Notes under the pieces: model-generated
The model's input: the letters and a program-made list of their open reading frames with translations, nothing else
What the model was told of the DNA's origin: nothing
The model's database searches: none
Made by a program: the position numbers and the translations under genes
Part shown: piece by piece, positions 8,649 to 16,940 of the stretch
Layout: each line of letters starts with the position of its first letter
How positions within the stretch are numbered: position 1 is the first letter of the stretch
Assembly (NCBI GenBank): GCA_003240855.1
Contig: QFNN01000005.1
Coordinates: 1-59,655 of the forward strand
DNA: 59,655 nucleotides
DNA from: Sphingomonas sanxanigenens
GTDB taxonomy: Bacteria > Pseudomonadota > Alphaproteobacteria > Sphingomonadales > Sphingomonadaceae
Direction of reading: 5' to 3'

Positions 8649-9423
8649 TCGGACAGGCGGCGCGCCGGAAAGCCACCCGCCGCAGTCTCCCGCGAAAAGC
8701 CTTCTTGCGTCGATCCACGACGTATCGCCGCGCTTCGAGCGCGAGGTCGACCGGCTGACCGATCATCTGCAGCCGCTGCTCGGCGGGCCGCGCCTCGCCA
8801 TGCTTGTGGTGCCCGATCATTGGGGATCCGCGCCGCTTTCAGGCGACGCCGCTTTCCGCCGCCGCCTGCGCGGCTGGGCCGAGGCGGGAATCGAGATGTT
8901 CGTCCATGGTTGGTTCCACCGCGACGATGCGCCGCGCCGCGGTTTCCGCCAGCGCCACATGACCGCAGGCGAAGGTGAGTTCGCCGCGCTCGACCGCGCC
9001 GCGGCGCTCGACCGGATGCGGCGCGGCCGGGCGCTGATCGAGGATGCGACGGGCATGCCCGTCGCAGGCTTCGTCGCGCCGGCCTGGCTTTACAGCGAGG
9101 GAGCGATGGCGGCGCTGGGCGACGCCGGTTTTGCGCTGGCCGAGGATCATATGCGCGTGTGGCGGCCGGCGGACGGGCTGGCATTGGCGCGCGGCCCCGT
9201 CGTCACCTGGGCGAGCCGCAGCCGCGCGCGAACCGCATCCTCGCTTGCCTTCGCGGCGCTGGCGCGGCATGCGCTGAAGCCGCTGCCCGTGGTGCGCGTC
9301 GCCGTGCATCCGGGGGATACGACCAAGGACGCGATCATGACGAGTATCGTGCGGACTGTGGCGGGGCTGATGACGGGAGGACGGACGGCAGGGCGCTATG
9401 GCGACCTGCTTGCGCGACGCTGA
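8635..9423 (+). CDS. DUF2334-type polysaccharide deacetylase
   Basis: The 262-residue protein shows the layout of the polysaccharide-deacetylase (NodB-like) barrel in its DUF2334 version. An early Asp is in SIHDVSP (about residue 29), the histidine motif is HGWFHRDD (about 91-98), and APAWLYSE lies midway. HPGDT is near the C-terminus. By family this should be a metal-dependent de-N- or de-O-acetylase acting on a sugar. There is no obvious signal peptide, so a cytoplasmic or membrane-surface lipid-linked sugar is more likely than wall glycan. Its ATG lies inside the 3' end of the TonB receptor gene and it is nine bases from the next glycosyltransferase. Confidence 0.85.
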   Translation: MPFFDRTGGAPESHPPQSPAKSLLASIHDVSPRFEREVDRLTDHLQPLLGGPRLAMLVVPDHWGSAPLSGDAAFRRRLRGWAEAGIEMFVHGWFHRDDAPRRGFRQRHMTAGEGEFAALDRAAALDRMRRGRALIEDATGMPVAGFVAPAWLYSEGAMAALGDAGFALAEDHMRVWRPADGLALARGPVVTWASRSRARTASSLAFAALARHALKPLPVVRVAVHPGDTTKDAIMTSIVRTVAGLMTGGRTAGRYGDLLARR

Positions 9424-9432
9424 GCGCGACCC

Positions 9433-10530
9433 ATGCTGCGTATCATGGTTCCGATCCACAGCTTCGCGCCCGGCGGAGTCGAGCGCGTGGCGCTGCGTCT
9501 CGCCGCCGAATGGCGCAAGGCCGGGCATGACGTGACGATCGCGCTGGGCCGCGACGATCCGCCCGGCGTCCACCGTTTTCCCGGCCTGCGTTTCCTGATC
9601 AAGCACAGCCGCGTGCCGACGGCGCGCTGGGAGACGATCTGGATGATCTTCTGCCTGTGGCGCTTCGCGCGCGCCGAGCGGCCCGACGCGATCTTCTGCC
9701 CCGGCAACAGCTATGCGGTGGTGGGGGCCGCGCTGCGCCTGCTGCTCGGCCGGCGCTGCCCGCCGCTGATCCTCAAGATCAGCAACGAGCTGGACCGCGC
9801 GGACATGGGGCGCGTGGGCGGCGGATTCTACCGCTTCTGGCTGCGCGTGCAGGGACGCTGCTTCGTGCGGCTCATTGTGCCCGACGATGCGCTGGTGGCG
9901 CAGGTCGAACGCCTGCTGCGGCCCTTGCCGGGCGTGATCGCCGCCATCCCCAATCCGCTGTTGACCGACGCCGAGATCGTCGCGCTTTCCGCATCGCGCA
10001 CCGATATGCGCGAGCGGCGCGCGCTGCGCTTTATCGCGGTCGGCAGGCTTGAGCCGCAGAAAAACTATCCGCTGATGCTGCGCGCTTTTGCGGCGGGGGC
10101 GGGGCCGGACGACCGGCTGGCGATACTGGGCGAAGGCCGGCAGCGTCGGCGGATCGAGGCGCTGGTCGAAAAGCTGGGGCTGGGCGATCGCGTGATCCTG
10201 CCCGGCCATGTCGATCCCGCGCCCTGGCTGGCGGCGGCCGACGCCTATCTGCTCTCGTCCGACTATGAAGGCGTTCCGGCCGCGATGGTCGAGGCGTTGG
10301 CGGCGGGGCTGGCGGTGGTCGCCACCGATTGCACGCCGGCGATGCGGAGCCTGTCTGCGGGAGGCGCGGCGACGCTCGTCCCGCGCGGCGACGCCAAGGC
10401 GCTGGCGGCGGCCATCGCCGCGAGAAGCGGGCAGGCGCCCGATCACGCCGCGCAGATCGCAGTGGCGCGGCGTTATGAGCTGGGCGCCGCCGCGCGCCAT
10501 TATCTGGATCTCGTCGCCGCTTTGGGCTGA
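9433..10530 (+). CDS. Glycosyltransferase family 4
   Basis: This 365-residue protein begins MLRIMVPIHSFAPGGVERVA, the N-terminal GT-B signature with the glycine-rich GGVER loop. It carries the C-terminal donor-binding half with FIAVGRLEPQKNY, LAILGEGRQRRRIEALV and the EX7E-like SSDYEGVPAAMVEALAAG. It would transfer a sugar from a nucleotide-activated donor, retaining the anomeric configuration. It follows the deacetylase by nine bases and is followed after 78 bases by a multi-pass membrane protein. Donor and acceptor cannot be inferred. Confidence 0.9.
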   Translation: MLRIMVPIHSFAPGGVERVALRLAAEWRKAGHDVTIALGRDDPPGVHRFPGLRFLIKHSRVPTARWETIWMIFCLWRFARAERPDAIFCPGNSYAVVGAALRLLLGRRCPPLILKISNELDRADMGRVGGGFYRFWLRVQGRCFVRLIVPDDALVAQVERLLRPLPGVIAAIPNPLLTDAEIVALSASRTDMRERRALRFIAVGRLEPQKNYPLMLRAFAAGAGPDDRLAILGEGRQRRRIEALVEKLGLGDRVILPGHVDPAPWLAAADAYLLSSDYEGVPAAMVEALAAGLAVVATDCTPAMRSLSAGGAATLVPRGDAKALAAAIAARSGQAPDHAAQIAVARRYELGAAARHYLDLVAALG

Positions 10531-10608
10531 GCCGGATTTTTTAGGCTCGCGCCATGCGGGTCACGCCGCGCCGCGCCGTCTCACCCGCAAAGCAGGCGTG
10601 AGTTCGGC

Positions 10609-11568
10609 ATGAGCCTCTACGATAACAGTGTCGCGGTTTCCCCGGTTTCCCCAGACAAGTTCCTTCCGCAGCGCCTGACGGCCGCCGAAGGGCTGGACGG
10701 GTTGCGGCGCGCATCGCGCAACTGGACGGTGTGGGTCGGCCCGGTGCTGGCGGCCTGCCTGCTTGGCGTCGTGCTCTGGCAGCTCCGCACGCTGGGGCTG
10801 CGCGACATCGTGGAATCGGTACCGCGATCGCCGCTGTTCTGGATCGCCTTCCTGCTCCATTATTTCAGCGGGCCGGCATGCGAATGGCTGATCTTCCGGC
10901 GGCTGTGGCGGATACCGGCGAGCGGTTTCGTCGCGCTCGTCCGCAAGATGATCAATAACGAACTGCTGCTGGGCTATAGCGGCGAGCTGTATTTCTACAC
11001 TTGGGCGAGGCGGCGCGCGCACCTGACGACCGCGCCCTTCGGCGCGATCAAGGATGTCGCCATCCTGTCGGCGCTGACCGGCAATATCGTGACGCTGCTG
11101 CTCGTCGGGCTGGCCATTCCCTTTGTCGGGCGGCTGGATCTTGGCCCGCATTCGGCGGCGATCCTGTGGTCGACGGCGCTCGTGCTCGCCATTTCGCTGG
11201 TTATCATGCTGTTCCGCGGGCGGCTGTTCAGCCTGCCGGCGAACGAGCTGCGCTTTTCCTTCTGGATGCAGATGCTGCGCATCGCGCTGCGGCTCGGGCT
11301 GGGGGCGTGGATGTGGCATCTCGCGCTGCCAGACGTGGCGATGGGCTGGTGGCTGCTGCTGTGCGCCGTGCGCATGGTCATCTCGCGCCTGCCGCTCATT
11401 CCCAACAAGGATCTCGCCTTCGCCGCCGCCGCCGTCTTTGTGGTCGGGCACGACCTGCAGGTCGGCGCGCTGCTGACGATGATCGCCGGGCTGATCGCCG
11501 CGACGCATATCGTGATCGGCGCGGCGCTGGGGGCGTCGGGGCTGGTCAATGCGGAGGGCAAGGCTTGA
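10609..11568 (+). CDS. Multi-pass membrane protein (LPG synthase/UPF0104-like)
   Basis: The 319-residue protein has about eight hydrophobic segments, the first near 43-62 (VWVGPVLAACLLGVVLWQL). The general pattern, including an amphipathic GYSGELYFYTWARRR stretch, recalls the flippase part of lysylphosphatidylglycerol synthases and the UPF0104 family. I cannot assign a family with certainty. Its position between two glycosyltransferases suggests a lipid-linked glycan flippase or scaffold, which is inference. The start ATG follows GAGTTCGGC, a weak ribosome-binding site. The 3' end overlaps the next gene by TTGA. Confidence 0.7.
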   Translation: MSLYDNSVAVSPVSPDKFLPQRLTAAEGLDGLRRASRNWTVWVGPVLAACLLGVVLWQLRTLGLRDIVESVPRSPLFWIAFLLHYFSGPACEWLIFRRLWRIPASGFVALVRKMINNELLLGYSGELYFYTWARRRAHLTTAPFGAIKDVAILSALTGNIVTLLLVGLAIPFVGRLDLGPHSAAILWSTALVLAISLVIMLFRGRLFSLPANELRFSFWMQMLRIALRLGLGAWMWHLALPDVAMGWWLLLCAVRMVISRLPLIPNKDLAFAAAAVFVVGHDLQVGALLTMIAGLIAATHIVIGAALGASGLVNAEGKA

Positions 11569-12077
11569 TCGGCGCGGTCGCCCTCGCCGCCGTCGCGCTC
11601 AGATCGACGCCCGATCTGGGGAAGGCCGAGGGGCAGTGCCGCGCGCACGAGCCCGGCCCCGCCTTCATGGTGGCCGTCGACGGGCTGAAGGACCGCGCCG
11701 GGCTGCTCAAGCTCGAAGTCTATCCGGCGGTCGCGGGCGATTTCCTCGCCGACGACAATGTGCTGATCGCGGCGGGCAAGACCTTCCGTCGGGTCGAGAT
11801 GCCGACGCCGCAGCAGGGGCCGGTCAGGCTCTGCATCCGCGTGCCGGCGCCCGGCGACTATGCGTTGTCGCTGCTCCACGATCGCGATTCCAACCACAAG
11901 TTCGGCCTGTCGGTCGACGGCATCGGTTTCTCGCGCAACCCGAAGCTGGGGCTGGGCAGGCCCGCCGTCGCATCGGTGCGCATGGCCGCCGGCGCGGGAA
12001 TCACCCCGACCAGCATCACGCTCAACTATCGCCAGGGGCTGTTCAGCTTCGCACCGCTCAGGAGGCCGGGAAAATGA
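11565..12077 (+). CDS. DUF2141 family secreted protein, TTG start
   Basis: The 170-residue product starts at the TTG overlapping the stop of the membrane protein gene (TTGA); there is no ATG or GTG before the mature region. The N-terminal LIGAVALAAVALRSTPD is a short signal-like stretch. The body (about 35-155) has the DUF2141 features VAVDGLKDRAGLLKLEVYPA, LCIRVPAPGDYALSLLHDRD, a NHKFG segment, and IGFSRNPKLGLGRP. DUF2141 proteins are small periplasmic beta-sandwich proteins of unknown role. Overlaps of four bases at both ends show it is part of the glycosyltransferase operon. Confidence 0.8.
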   Translation: MIGAVALAAVALRSTPDLGKAEGQCRAHEPGPAFMVAVDGLKDRAGLLKLEVYPAVAGDFLADDNVLIAAGKTFRRVEMPTPQQGPVRLCIRVPAPGDYALSLLHDRDSNHKFGLSVDGIGFSRNPKLGLGRPAVASVRMAAGAGITPTSITLNYRQGLFSFAPLRRPGK

Positions 12078-13243
12078 AGATCGTCGATGTCTGCGCCTTC
12101 TATTCGCCGACGGGCGGCGGAGTGCGCACCTATGTCGAGCGCAAGCTCGCCGCCGCCGAGGCGCTGGGGCATGAAGTGGTGATCGTGGCGCCCGGACCCG
12201 AGCGGCGCGTCGAGGCGCGCGGCGCGGGGCGGATCCTCACCATCCCGGCGCGCCAGTTTCCGCTCGACCGCAACTATCATTATTTCGACGATGACGATCG
12301 GCTGCTCGCCACGATTGATGCGGAACGGCCTGACTTCCTCGAGGCCTCGTCGCCCTGGCGGAGCGCGGAGACGATCGCGCGCTGGCGCGGCGACGCCCCG
12401 CGCGCGCTGGTGATGCACGCCGATCCGCTGGCGGCCTATGCCTATCGCTGGTTCGGGCGCGTGGCGTCCCGCGAGACGATCAACCGCCATTTCGGCTGGT
12501 TCTGGAATCATCTCCGCCGCCTCGATCCCGCCTTCGATTTCGTGGTGACCGCCAATCGCGAGCTGGGCGGGCGGCTGAGCGGCGGCGGGCTGAAGCATGT
12601 CGTGACCGTCCCGATGGGCGTCGAGCCCGATCTTTTCTCGCCCGCGCATCGCGACGCGGAGCTGCGCGCCGATCTGCTCGCCCTGTGCAACCTGCCGCCC
12701 GACGCGCTGCTGCTGATCGGCGTTGGCCGCCACGCGCCTGAGAAGCGCTGGCCGATGGTGATCGATGCGGTCGCGGCGGCGGGCTATGCGCTGCCGGTGG
12801 GGCTGGTGCTGGTCGGCGACGGGCGTTCGAGCGATCGGTCGGCGCGCGCGATCGGGCGCAATCCGCATATCGCGATGCTCCCCGCGATCGCCGATCGCCA
12901 CCGTCTGGCGCGGCTGATGGCGAGCGCCGATGCGCTGGTCCATGGCTGCGAGGCGGAGACATTCTGCATGGTCGCCGCCGAAGCGCGCGCATCGGGCGTC
13001 CCGGTGATCGTGCCCGATGTCGGCGGCGCGGCCGATCATGCGCGCGGCGGCGGCGGGCTGCTCTATGCCGCAGGCGACGCGGCGTCGCTTGCCGCCGCCG
13101 TTCGCCGTTTCGCCGCCGATCGCCGCGCGCTGGGTCTCGCCGCGCGCGCATCCGCCCCGCAGTCGCGCACCATCGATGCGCATTTCGCAGATCTGTTCGG
13201 CCTTTATGCAAGCCGCGTCCACGCCCCGCGCCGCGCCGCCTGA
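12074..13243 (+). CDS. Glycosyltransferase family 4, second copy in the operon
   Basis: The ATG overlaps the stop of the DUF2141 gene (ATGA), giving 389 residues. The protein starts MKIVDVCAFYSPTGGGVRTY, a GT-B N-terminal glycine loop, and has the donor-side signatures LIGVGRHAPEKRWPMVIDA, LVGDGRSSDRSARA and a HGCEAETFCMVAAEARASG E-rich motif. It is not a close duplicate of the upstream GT4 gene. It is the last gene of the string beginning at the sigma factor. It would add a sugar to a lipid or envelope acceptor. Confidence 0.9.
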   Translation: MKIVDVCAFYSPTGGGVRTYVERKLAAAEALGHEVVIVAPGPERRVEARGAGRILTIPARQFPLDRNYHYFDDDDRLLATIDAERPDFLEASSPWRSAETIARWRGDAPRALVMHADPLAAYAYRWFGRVASRETINRHFGWFWNHLRRLDPAFDFVVTANRELGGRLSGGGLKHVVTVPMGVEPDLFSPAHRDAELRADLLALCNLPPDALLLIGVGRHAPEKRWPMVIDAVAAAGYALPVGLVLVGDGRSSDRSARAIGRNPHIAMLPAIADRHRLARLMASADALVHGCEAETFCMVAAEARASGVPVIVPDVGGAADHARGGGGLLYAAGDAASLAAAVRRFAADRRALGLAARASAPQSRTIDAHFADLFGLYASRVHAPRRAA

Positions 13244-13391
13244 GGGGGGCGCCCGCGCCGCGCCGCAGCCGCGCGAGCAAGCCGCCGCGCGTGCGAGCGC
13301 GAAGCCGTGCGATCTGCACCTGATCGTCCGCCTGCTGATCTGGGCGACGCGCAACAGCGGGCGGGGCTGAGCCTGCGCGGTCGCCCCTGGT

Positions 13392-14675
13392 TCAGCGGAT
13401 GATCGCGCCGCCCTTCATCACATGATCGACATGTTCGAGCGCCGCGATGTCGGCGAGCGGATCGGCCTTCACCGCGATCATGTCGGCATAATGGCCTGCT
13501 GACAGAGCGCCGACATCCTTCGACCAGCCAAGCTGTTCGGCGGCGACCACGGTGGCGGCCTGGATCGCCTGCATCGGCGTCATCCCATAGCGGACCATAT
13601 ATTTGAACTGGCGGGCATTGTCGCCGTGCGGATAGACGCCTGCATCGGTGCCGTATGAGATTTTGACGCCGGCCTTCACCGCCTTGGCGAAGCCCGCGCG
13701 CTGAGCGTCGGTCGTCTCGCGATTCTTGCGGAGATAGCCGGCGGGCCAGCCCTCCCTCGCGCCGACTTCGGCGATATAGTCGCCATTATAGATGTCCATG
13801 ACGAGATAGGCGCCCTTGGCCCTGGCGAGCGCGATGCCTTCGTCGTCGATCAGCGAGGCGTGTTCGATCGAGCGGACGCCGCCCCGGAGCGCGGCCTTGA
13901 TGCTTTGCGCGCCGTGGGCGTGCGCGGTGGCCCAGCCGCCATTGGCGACCGCGGCGTCGACTGCGGCGCGGATTTCCGCGTCGCTCATTTCCTGGCGCCC
14001 CGGCTCGGTGCCTTCGGCGAGGACGGCGCCGCTGACGATCAGCTTGATCGAGTTGACGCCGTGCTGGAACAGATAGTTGACGCGCAGGCGCGCCTCGTCG
14101 GGGCTGCTTTCCACGCCCATGCGCATGTCCGCCGGCACCTGCACGTCGGGCGCGAAGCCGGTGACTTCGCCGCCGCCGCCGGGGATGGTGATATAGGCGC
14201 CGACCACGTTCATGCGCGGCCCCTGCACCTCGCCGCTGTCGATCGCGTTGCGCAGCGCGACGTCGCTCAGCCCCCGGAATGTGCCGACGTCATGGACGGT
14301 GGTGAAACCCGCGTTGAGCGTCGCGCGCGCATTGCGCAGGCCGACATAGGCCATTTCCTGCGCGCTGTGCAGCAAAGGCTCGGCGACATTGCTGGTCTGC
14401 CCCCAGTCGGCAAGGTGAGTGTGCATGTCGATCAGGCCGGGGATGACGGTGTAGCCCGACCAGTCGGTGACGATCGCGCCGGCGGGGGGCGGGGCGTATG
14501 CGCTGACGGCGGCGACGCGCCCATCCTCTATGCGGATCAGCCGATCGGCCAGCACCATGCCTTTCTCGGTATCGACGAAGCGCCCGGCGCGAACATAGCT
14601 GGTTTCCGCGAAGGCGGGCGTCGCGAGAAGCGCGATGGCGGCGAGAGCTTCGATCGTGAAAGGCCGATACGCCAC
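13392..14675 (-). CDS. Secreted amidohydrolase (imidazolonepropionase-like)
   Basis: I favour the GTG at 14675 (then AYRPFTIEALAAIALLATPAFA), which gives a clean 23-residue signal peptide and a GGGGG ribosome-binding stretch; a TTG at 14702 would add nine residues. The mature protein has the metal-dependent amidohydrolase hallmarks: HTHL in GLIDMHTHLADWG, TVHDVGTF, THAHGAQSIK, IEHASLID and GTDAGVYPHGDN near the end. It is likely to be periplasmic and to cleave an amide or peptide-like bond; related enzymes include Xaa-Pro dipeptidases. A promoter and palindrome lie directly upstream. Confidence 0.88.
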   Translation of the reverse strand: MAYRPFTIEALAAIALLATPAFAETSYVRAGRFVDTEKGMVLADRLIRIEDGRVAAVSAYAPPPAGAIVTDWSGYTVIPGLIDMHTHLADWGQTSNVAEPLLHSAQEMAYVGLRNARATLNAGFTTVHDVGTFRGLSDVALRNAIDSGEVQGPRMNVVGAYITIPGGGGEVTGFAPDVQVPADMRMGVESSPDEARLRVNYLFQHGVNSIKLIVSGAVLAEGTEPGRQEMSDAEIRAAVDAAVANGGWATAHAHGAQSIKAALRGGVRSIEHASLIDDEGIALARAKGAYLVMDIYNGDYIAEVGAREGWPAGYLRKNRETTDAQRAGFAKAVKAGVKISYGTDAGVYPHGDNARQFKYMVRYGMTPMQAIQAATVVAAEQLGWSKDVGALSAGHYADMIAVKADPLADIAALEHVDHVMKGGAIIR

Positions 14676-14697
14676 GGACACCCCCGGACAGTCATTG

Positions 14698-14737
14698 GTC
14701 AATTGACAAATTATGCGGGATTCGCGGCGAATGTGAA
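14698..14737 (-). promoter_or_regulatory. Promoter with palindromic operator before the amidohydrolase
   Basis: On the minus strand TTCACA (14737-14732) and CATAAT (14715-14710) are spaced by 16 bases, a good sigma-70-like pair. Directly downstream is the perfect ten-base palindrome GTCAATTGAC (14698-14707), at about the expected start of transcription. The palindrome therefore could be a repressor operator. No regulator gene is adjacent. Confidence 0.5.
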
Positions 14738-14768
14738 GCGAAGTTTCGTCGAACGCGGCGGCTTCCGG

Positions 14769-15653
14769 TCAGATCTGGCGGGCAATCAGCATCGCGCCTT
14801 CGAGGCCGGCGTCGGGAAGCTGCGCTGCGGCGAGGAAATCGGGCGCGCGCGCGGCCTCGCCGACGCCATAGCCGCCGAGCGAGGCGAGCATCGCGGCGTG
14901 GGCGGGCGCCAGGAGGCTGGGCGCCGATCCGATCCCGCCGCCGATCACGATGCGCTGCGGCGTCCAGGCGAGGACGAGCACGGCGCAAAGCTGGCCGAGA
15001 TAATCGGCGACGAGCGCCATGGTTTCGGGCGAGCGGACGAAATCGGCGTCGCCACCCAGCCGCTGGCGGAGTGCGGGGCCGGCGATCAGTCCCTCGGCGC
15101 AGTCGGAATGGAAGGGGCAGGCGCCGGGCGCGTCGTCATGCGCGCGGCGGACGAGGCGGATATGCCCGATCTCCGGATGGAGCGCGCCTTTCAGCGACCG
15201 GCCATCGATCGCCAGCCCGCCGCCGATCCCGGTGCCGACCGTGACATAGGCGACGCTCCGCAGACCGCGCCCGGCACCCAGCGCCTGCTCGGCGATCGCG
15301 GCGAGATTGACGTCGGTATCGACATGGACGGGAACGGCGAAGCGATCGGCCAGGGCGCGGCGCAGATTGGAGCCGCTCCACCCCGGCTTGGGCGTGGCGA
15401 GCACCCGGCCATAGTCGGGCGACGCGGGATCGACGACCAGCGGGCCGAAGGCGGCGATGCCGATGGCGCGCAGCCTGTCTCCGCCGGCCATCGCCTCGTC
15501 CATGCAGCGCGCTATGGCGTCGCACGCTTCGTCCGGACGGCCAGTGGACCAGCGTCCCTCGGCGACGATCCGGCCATTCCCGTCAGCGACGCGGCAAAGC
15601 AATTTGGTGCCGCCCGTCTCGACGGCGGCATGGAGTTGGCGCGGCATCGGCAA
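14769..15653 (-). CDS. ROK-family fructokinase
   Basis: The 294-residue protein has the ROK phosphate-loop AAVETGGTKLLCRV near residue 10, the catalytic segment HVDTDVNLAAIAE (about 108-120), YVTVGTGIGGGLAIDG, and the zinc-type motif GHIRLVR...D...GACPFHSDCAEGL (about 158-185). This Cys/His motif with EGLIAGPAL matches the bacterial fructokinase branch (such as the Zymomonas enzyme). It would phosphorylate fructose to fructose 6-phosphate with ATP. It lies 30 bases downstream of the BaiN-type gene on the same strand and close to the pentose-phosphate block. Confidence 0.88.
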   Translation of the reverse strand: MPMPRQLHAAVETGGTKLLCRVADGNGRIVAEGRWSTGRPDEACDAIARCMDEAMAGGDRLRAIGIAAFGPLVVDPASPDYGRVLATPKPGWSGSNLRRALADRFAVPVHVDTDVNLAAIAEQALGAGRGLRSVAYVTVGTGIGGGLAIDGRSLKGALHPEIGHIRLVRRAHDDAPGACPFHSDCAEGLIAGPALRQRLGGDADFVRSPETMALVADYLGQLCAVLVLAWTPQRIVIGGGIGSAPSLLAPAHAAMLASLGGYGVGEAARAPDFLAAAQLPDAGLEGAMLIARQI

Positions 15654-15683
15654 TGTCTAGAGCGCGATCGGGGCGGTTGGAAG

Positions 15684-16862
15684 TCAGATCGCCTGCCCGG
15701 CCGCCTGCCCGCTCGCCCAGGCCCATTGGAAATTATAGCCGCCGAGCCAGCCGGTCACGTCCACGGCCTCGCCGATCGCGTGGAGGCCGGGAACTGCGCG
15801 CGCCTCCATCGTGCGCTGCGACAGCGCATCGGTCGCGATCCCGCCGACCGTCACCTCGGCCTTGGCGAAACCCTCGCTGCCATTGGGGTTGAAAGGCCAT
15901 GCCGCGAGGCGACGCTCGGCATCGGCCAGCACGCGATCGGGAAGGTTGCCGAGATCGCCCGCGAGGCCGATGCGGTCGCCGAGCGCTTCGGCGAGCCGCG
16001 CGGGAAGCGCTTCGCCAAGCAAGGTGCGGAACTGGGTGCGCGCGCGATCGCGCTTGGCGGCGGTCGCCCACCCCGGCGCGCGATCGGGCAGGAAATCGAT
16101 CGCGATCGTCTCCCCGCGCCGCCAGTAGGAAGAGATCTGAAGGATGGCGGGGCCGGAGAGGCCGCGATGCGTGAACAGCGCCGCCTCGCGAAACGCCGCC
16201 TTGCCGCAGCGCGCGACGACTTCCGCCGAGACGCCCGCGAGCGAGCGGAACAGCGCTTCCTCGCCGCCCAGCGTCAACGGCACCAGCGCGGGGCGCGGTT
16301 CGACGACCTTGAGACCGAAGCGGCGCGCGAGATCATAGGCGAAGCCCGTCGCGCCGATCTTGGGAATCGAGGGGCCGCCGGTCGCGATCACCAGCGCGGG
16401 CGCGGCCGAAACGCGTCCGCCATGCGCGACGCTGAACCGGCCATCGGCATGATCGACCGAGCGGATCGGCTGGCCGAGCGCGATCTCCACCCCGCCAGCC
16501 GCGCATTCGTCCAGCAGCATCCTCACGATTTGCCTGGCCGATCCGTCGCAGAAAAGCTGGCCCAGCGTCTTTTCGTGCCAGGCGACGCCATGGCGATCGA
16601 CCAGCGCGATGAAGTCCGCCGGCGTGTAGCGGCTGAGCGCCGAGCGCGAGAAATGCGCATTGGCCGACAGGTAGCGATCGGGCGCGGCGTGGATATTGGT
16701 GAAGTTGCACCGCCCGCCGCCGGAGATCAGAATCTTGCGCCCGGCCTCGTCGGCATGATCGACCACCAGCACGCGCCGTCCGCGCTGCCCGGCGGCGGCT
16801 GCGCACATCAGCCCGGCGCCGCCCGCGCCGAGGATGATCGCGTCATAAGAGGGGACAGTCAG
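15684..16862 (-). CDS. HI0933/BaiN-type FAD-dependent oxidoreductase, apparent CTG start
   Basis: The protein shows the FAD-binding DAIILGAGGAGLMCAAAAG at its N-terminus, then GRRVLVVDHADEAGRKILIS, GGGRCNFTN (the family signature) and a C-terminal GLHAIGEAVDVTGWLGGYN. This is the BaiN/HI0933 flavoprotein family, about 390 residues. No ATG, GTG or TTG lies between the last upstream stop-free stretch and the FAD loop except far upstream. In place of a normal initiator is CTG-ACT-GTC-CCC, preceded by GGGAG at seven bases, exactly where homologues would have ATG. The start is thus inferred as CTG at 16862. It diverges from rpiA. Confidence 0.85.
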   Translation of the reverse strand: MTVPSYDAIILGAGGAGLMCAAAAGQRGRRVLVVDHADEAGRKILISGGGRCNFTNIHAAPDRYLSANAHFSRSALSRYTPADFIALVDRHGVAWHEKTLGQLFCDGSARQIVRMLLDECAAGGVEIALGQPIRSVDHADGRFSVAHGGRVSAAPALVIATGGPSIPKIGATGFAYDLARRFGLKVVEPRPALVPLTLGGEEALFRSLAGVSAEVVARCGKAAFREAALFTHRGLSGPAILQISSYWRRGETIAIDFLPDRAPGWATAAKRDRARTQFRTLLGEALPARLAEALGDRIGLAGDLGNLPDRVLADAERRLAAWPFNPNGSEGFAKAEVTVGGIATDALSQRTMEARAVPGLHAIGEAVDVTGWLGGYNFQWAWASGQAAGQAI

Positions 16863-16940
16863 CTTCGGGCTCCCGGCGGTTCGGACGGGGCGGCGATAGA
16901 AGGCTGGCGCGCGGCTGTCATCCCTGCGATCCTCGCCTTC

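Noticed and set aside
10609..10650. Similarity of LYDNSVAV with a segment of the TonB receptor near 29460
   Set aside because: The match is short and in unrelated protein contexts, so chance is more likely than a repeat.
13206..13370. Small plus-strand frame after the second glycosyltransferase
   Set aside because: It begins inside the glycosyltransferase gene, is rich in Ala/Pro/Arg and has no ribosome-binding site.
13860..16940. Long plus-strand frame leading into rpiA
   Set aside because: Only the part from 16941 matches RpiA. The rest is antisense to the amidohydrolase, fructokinase and flavoprotein genes.
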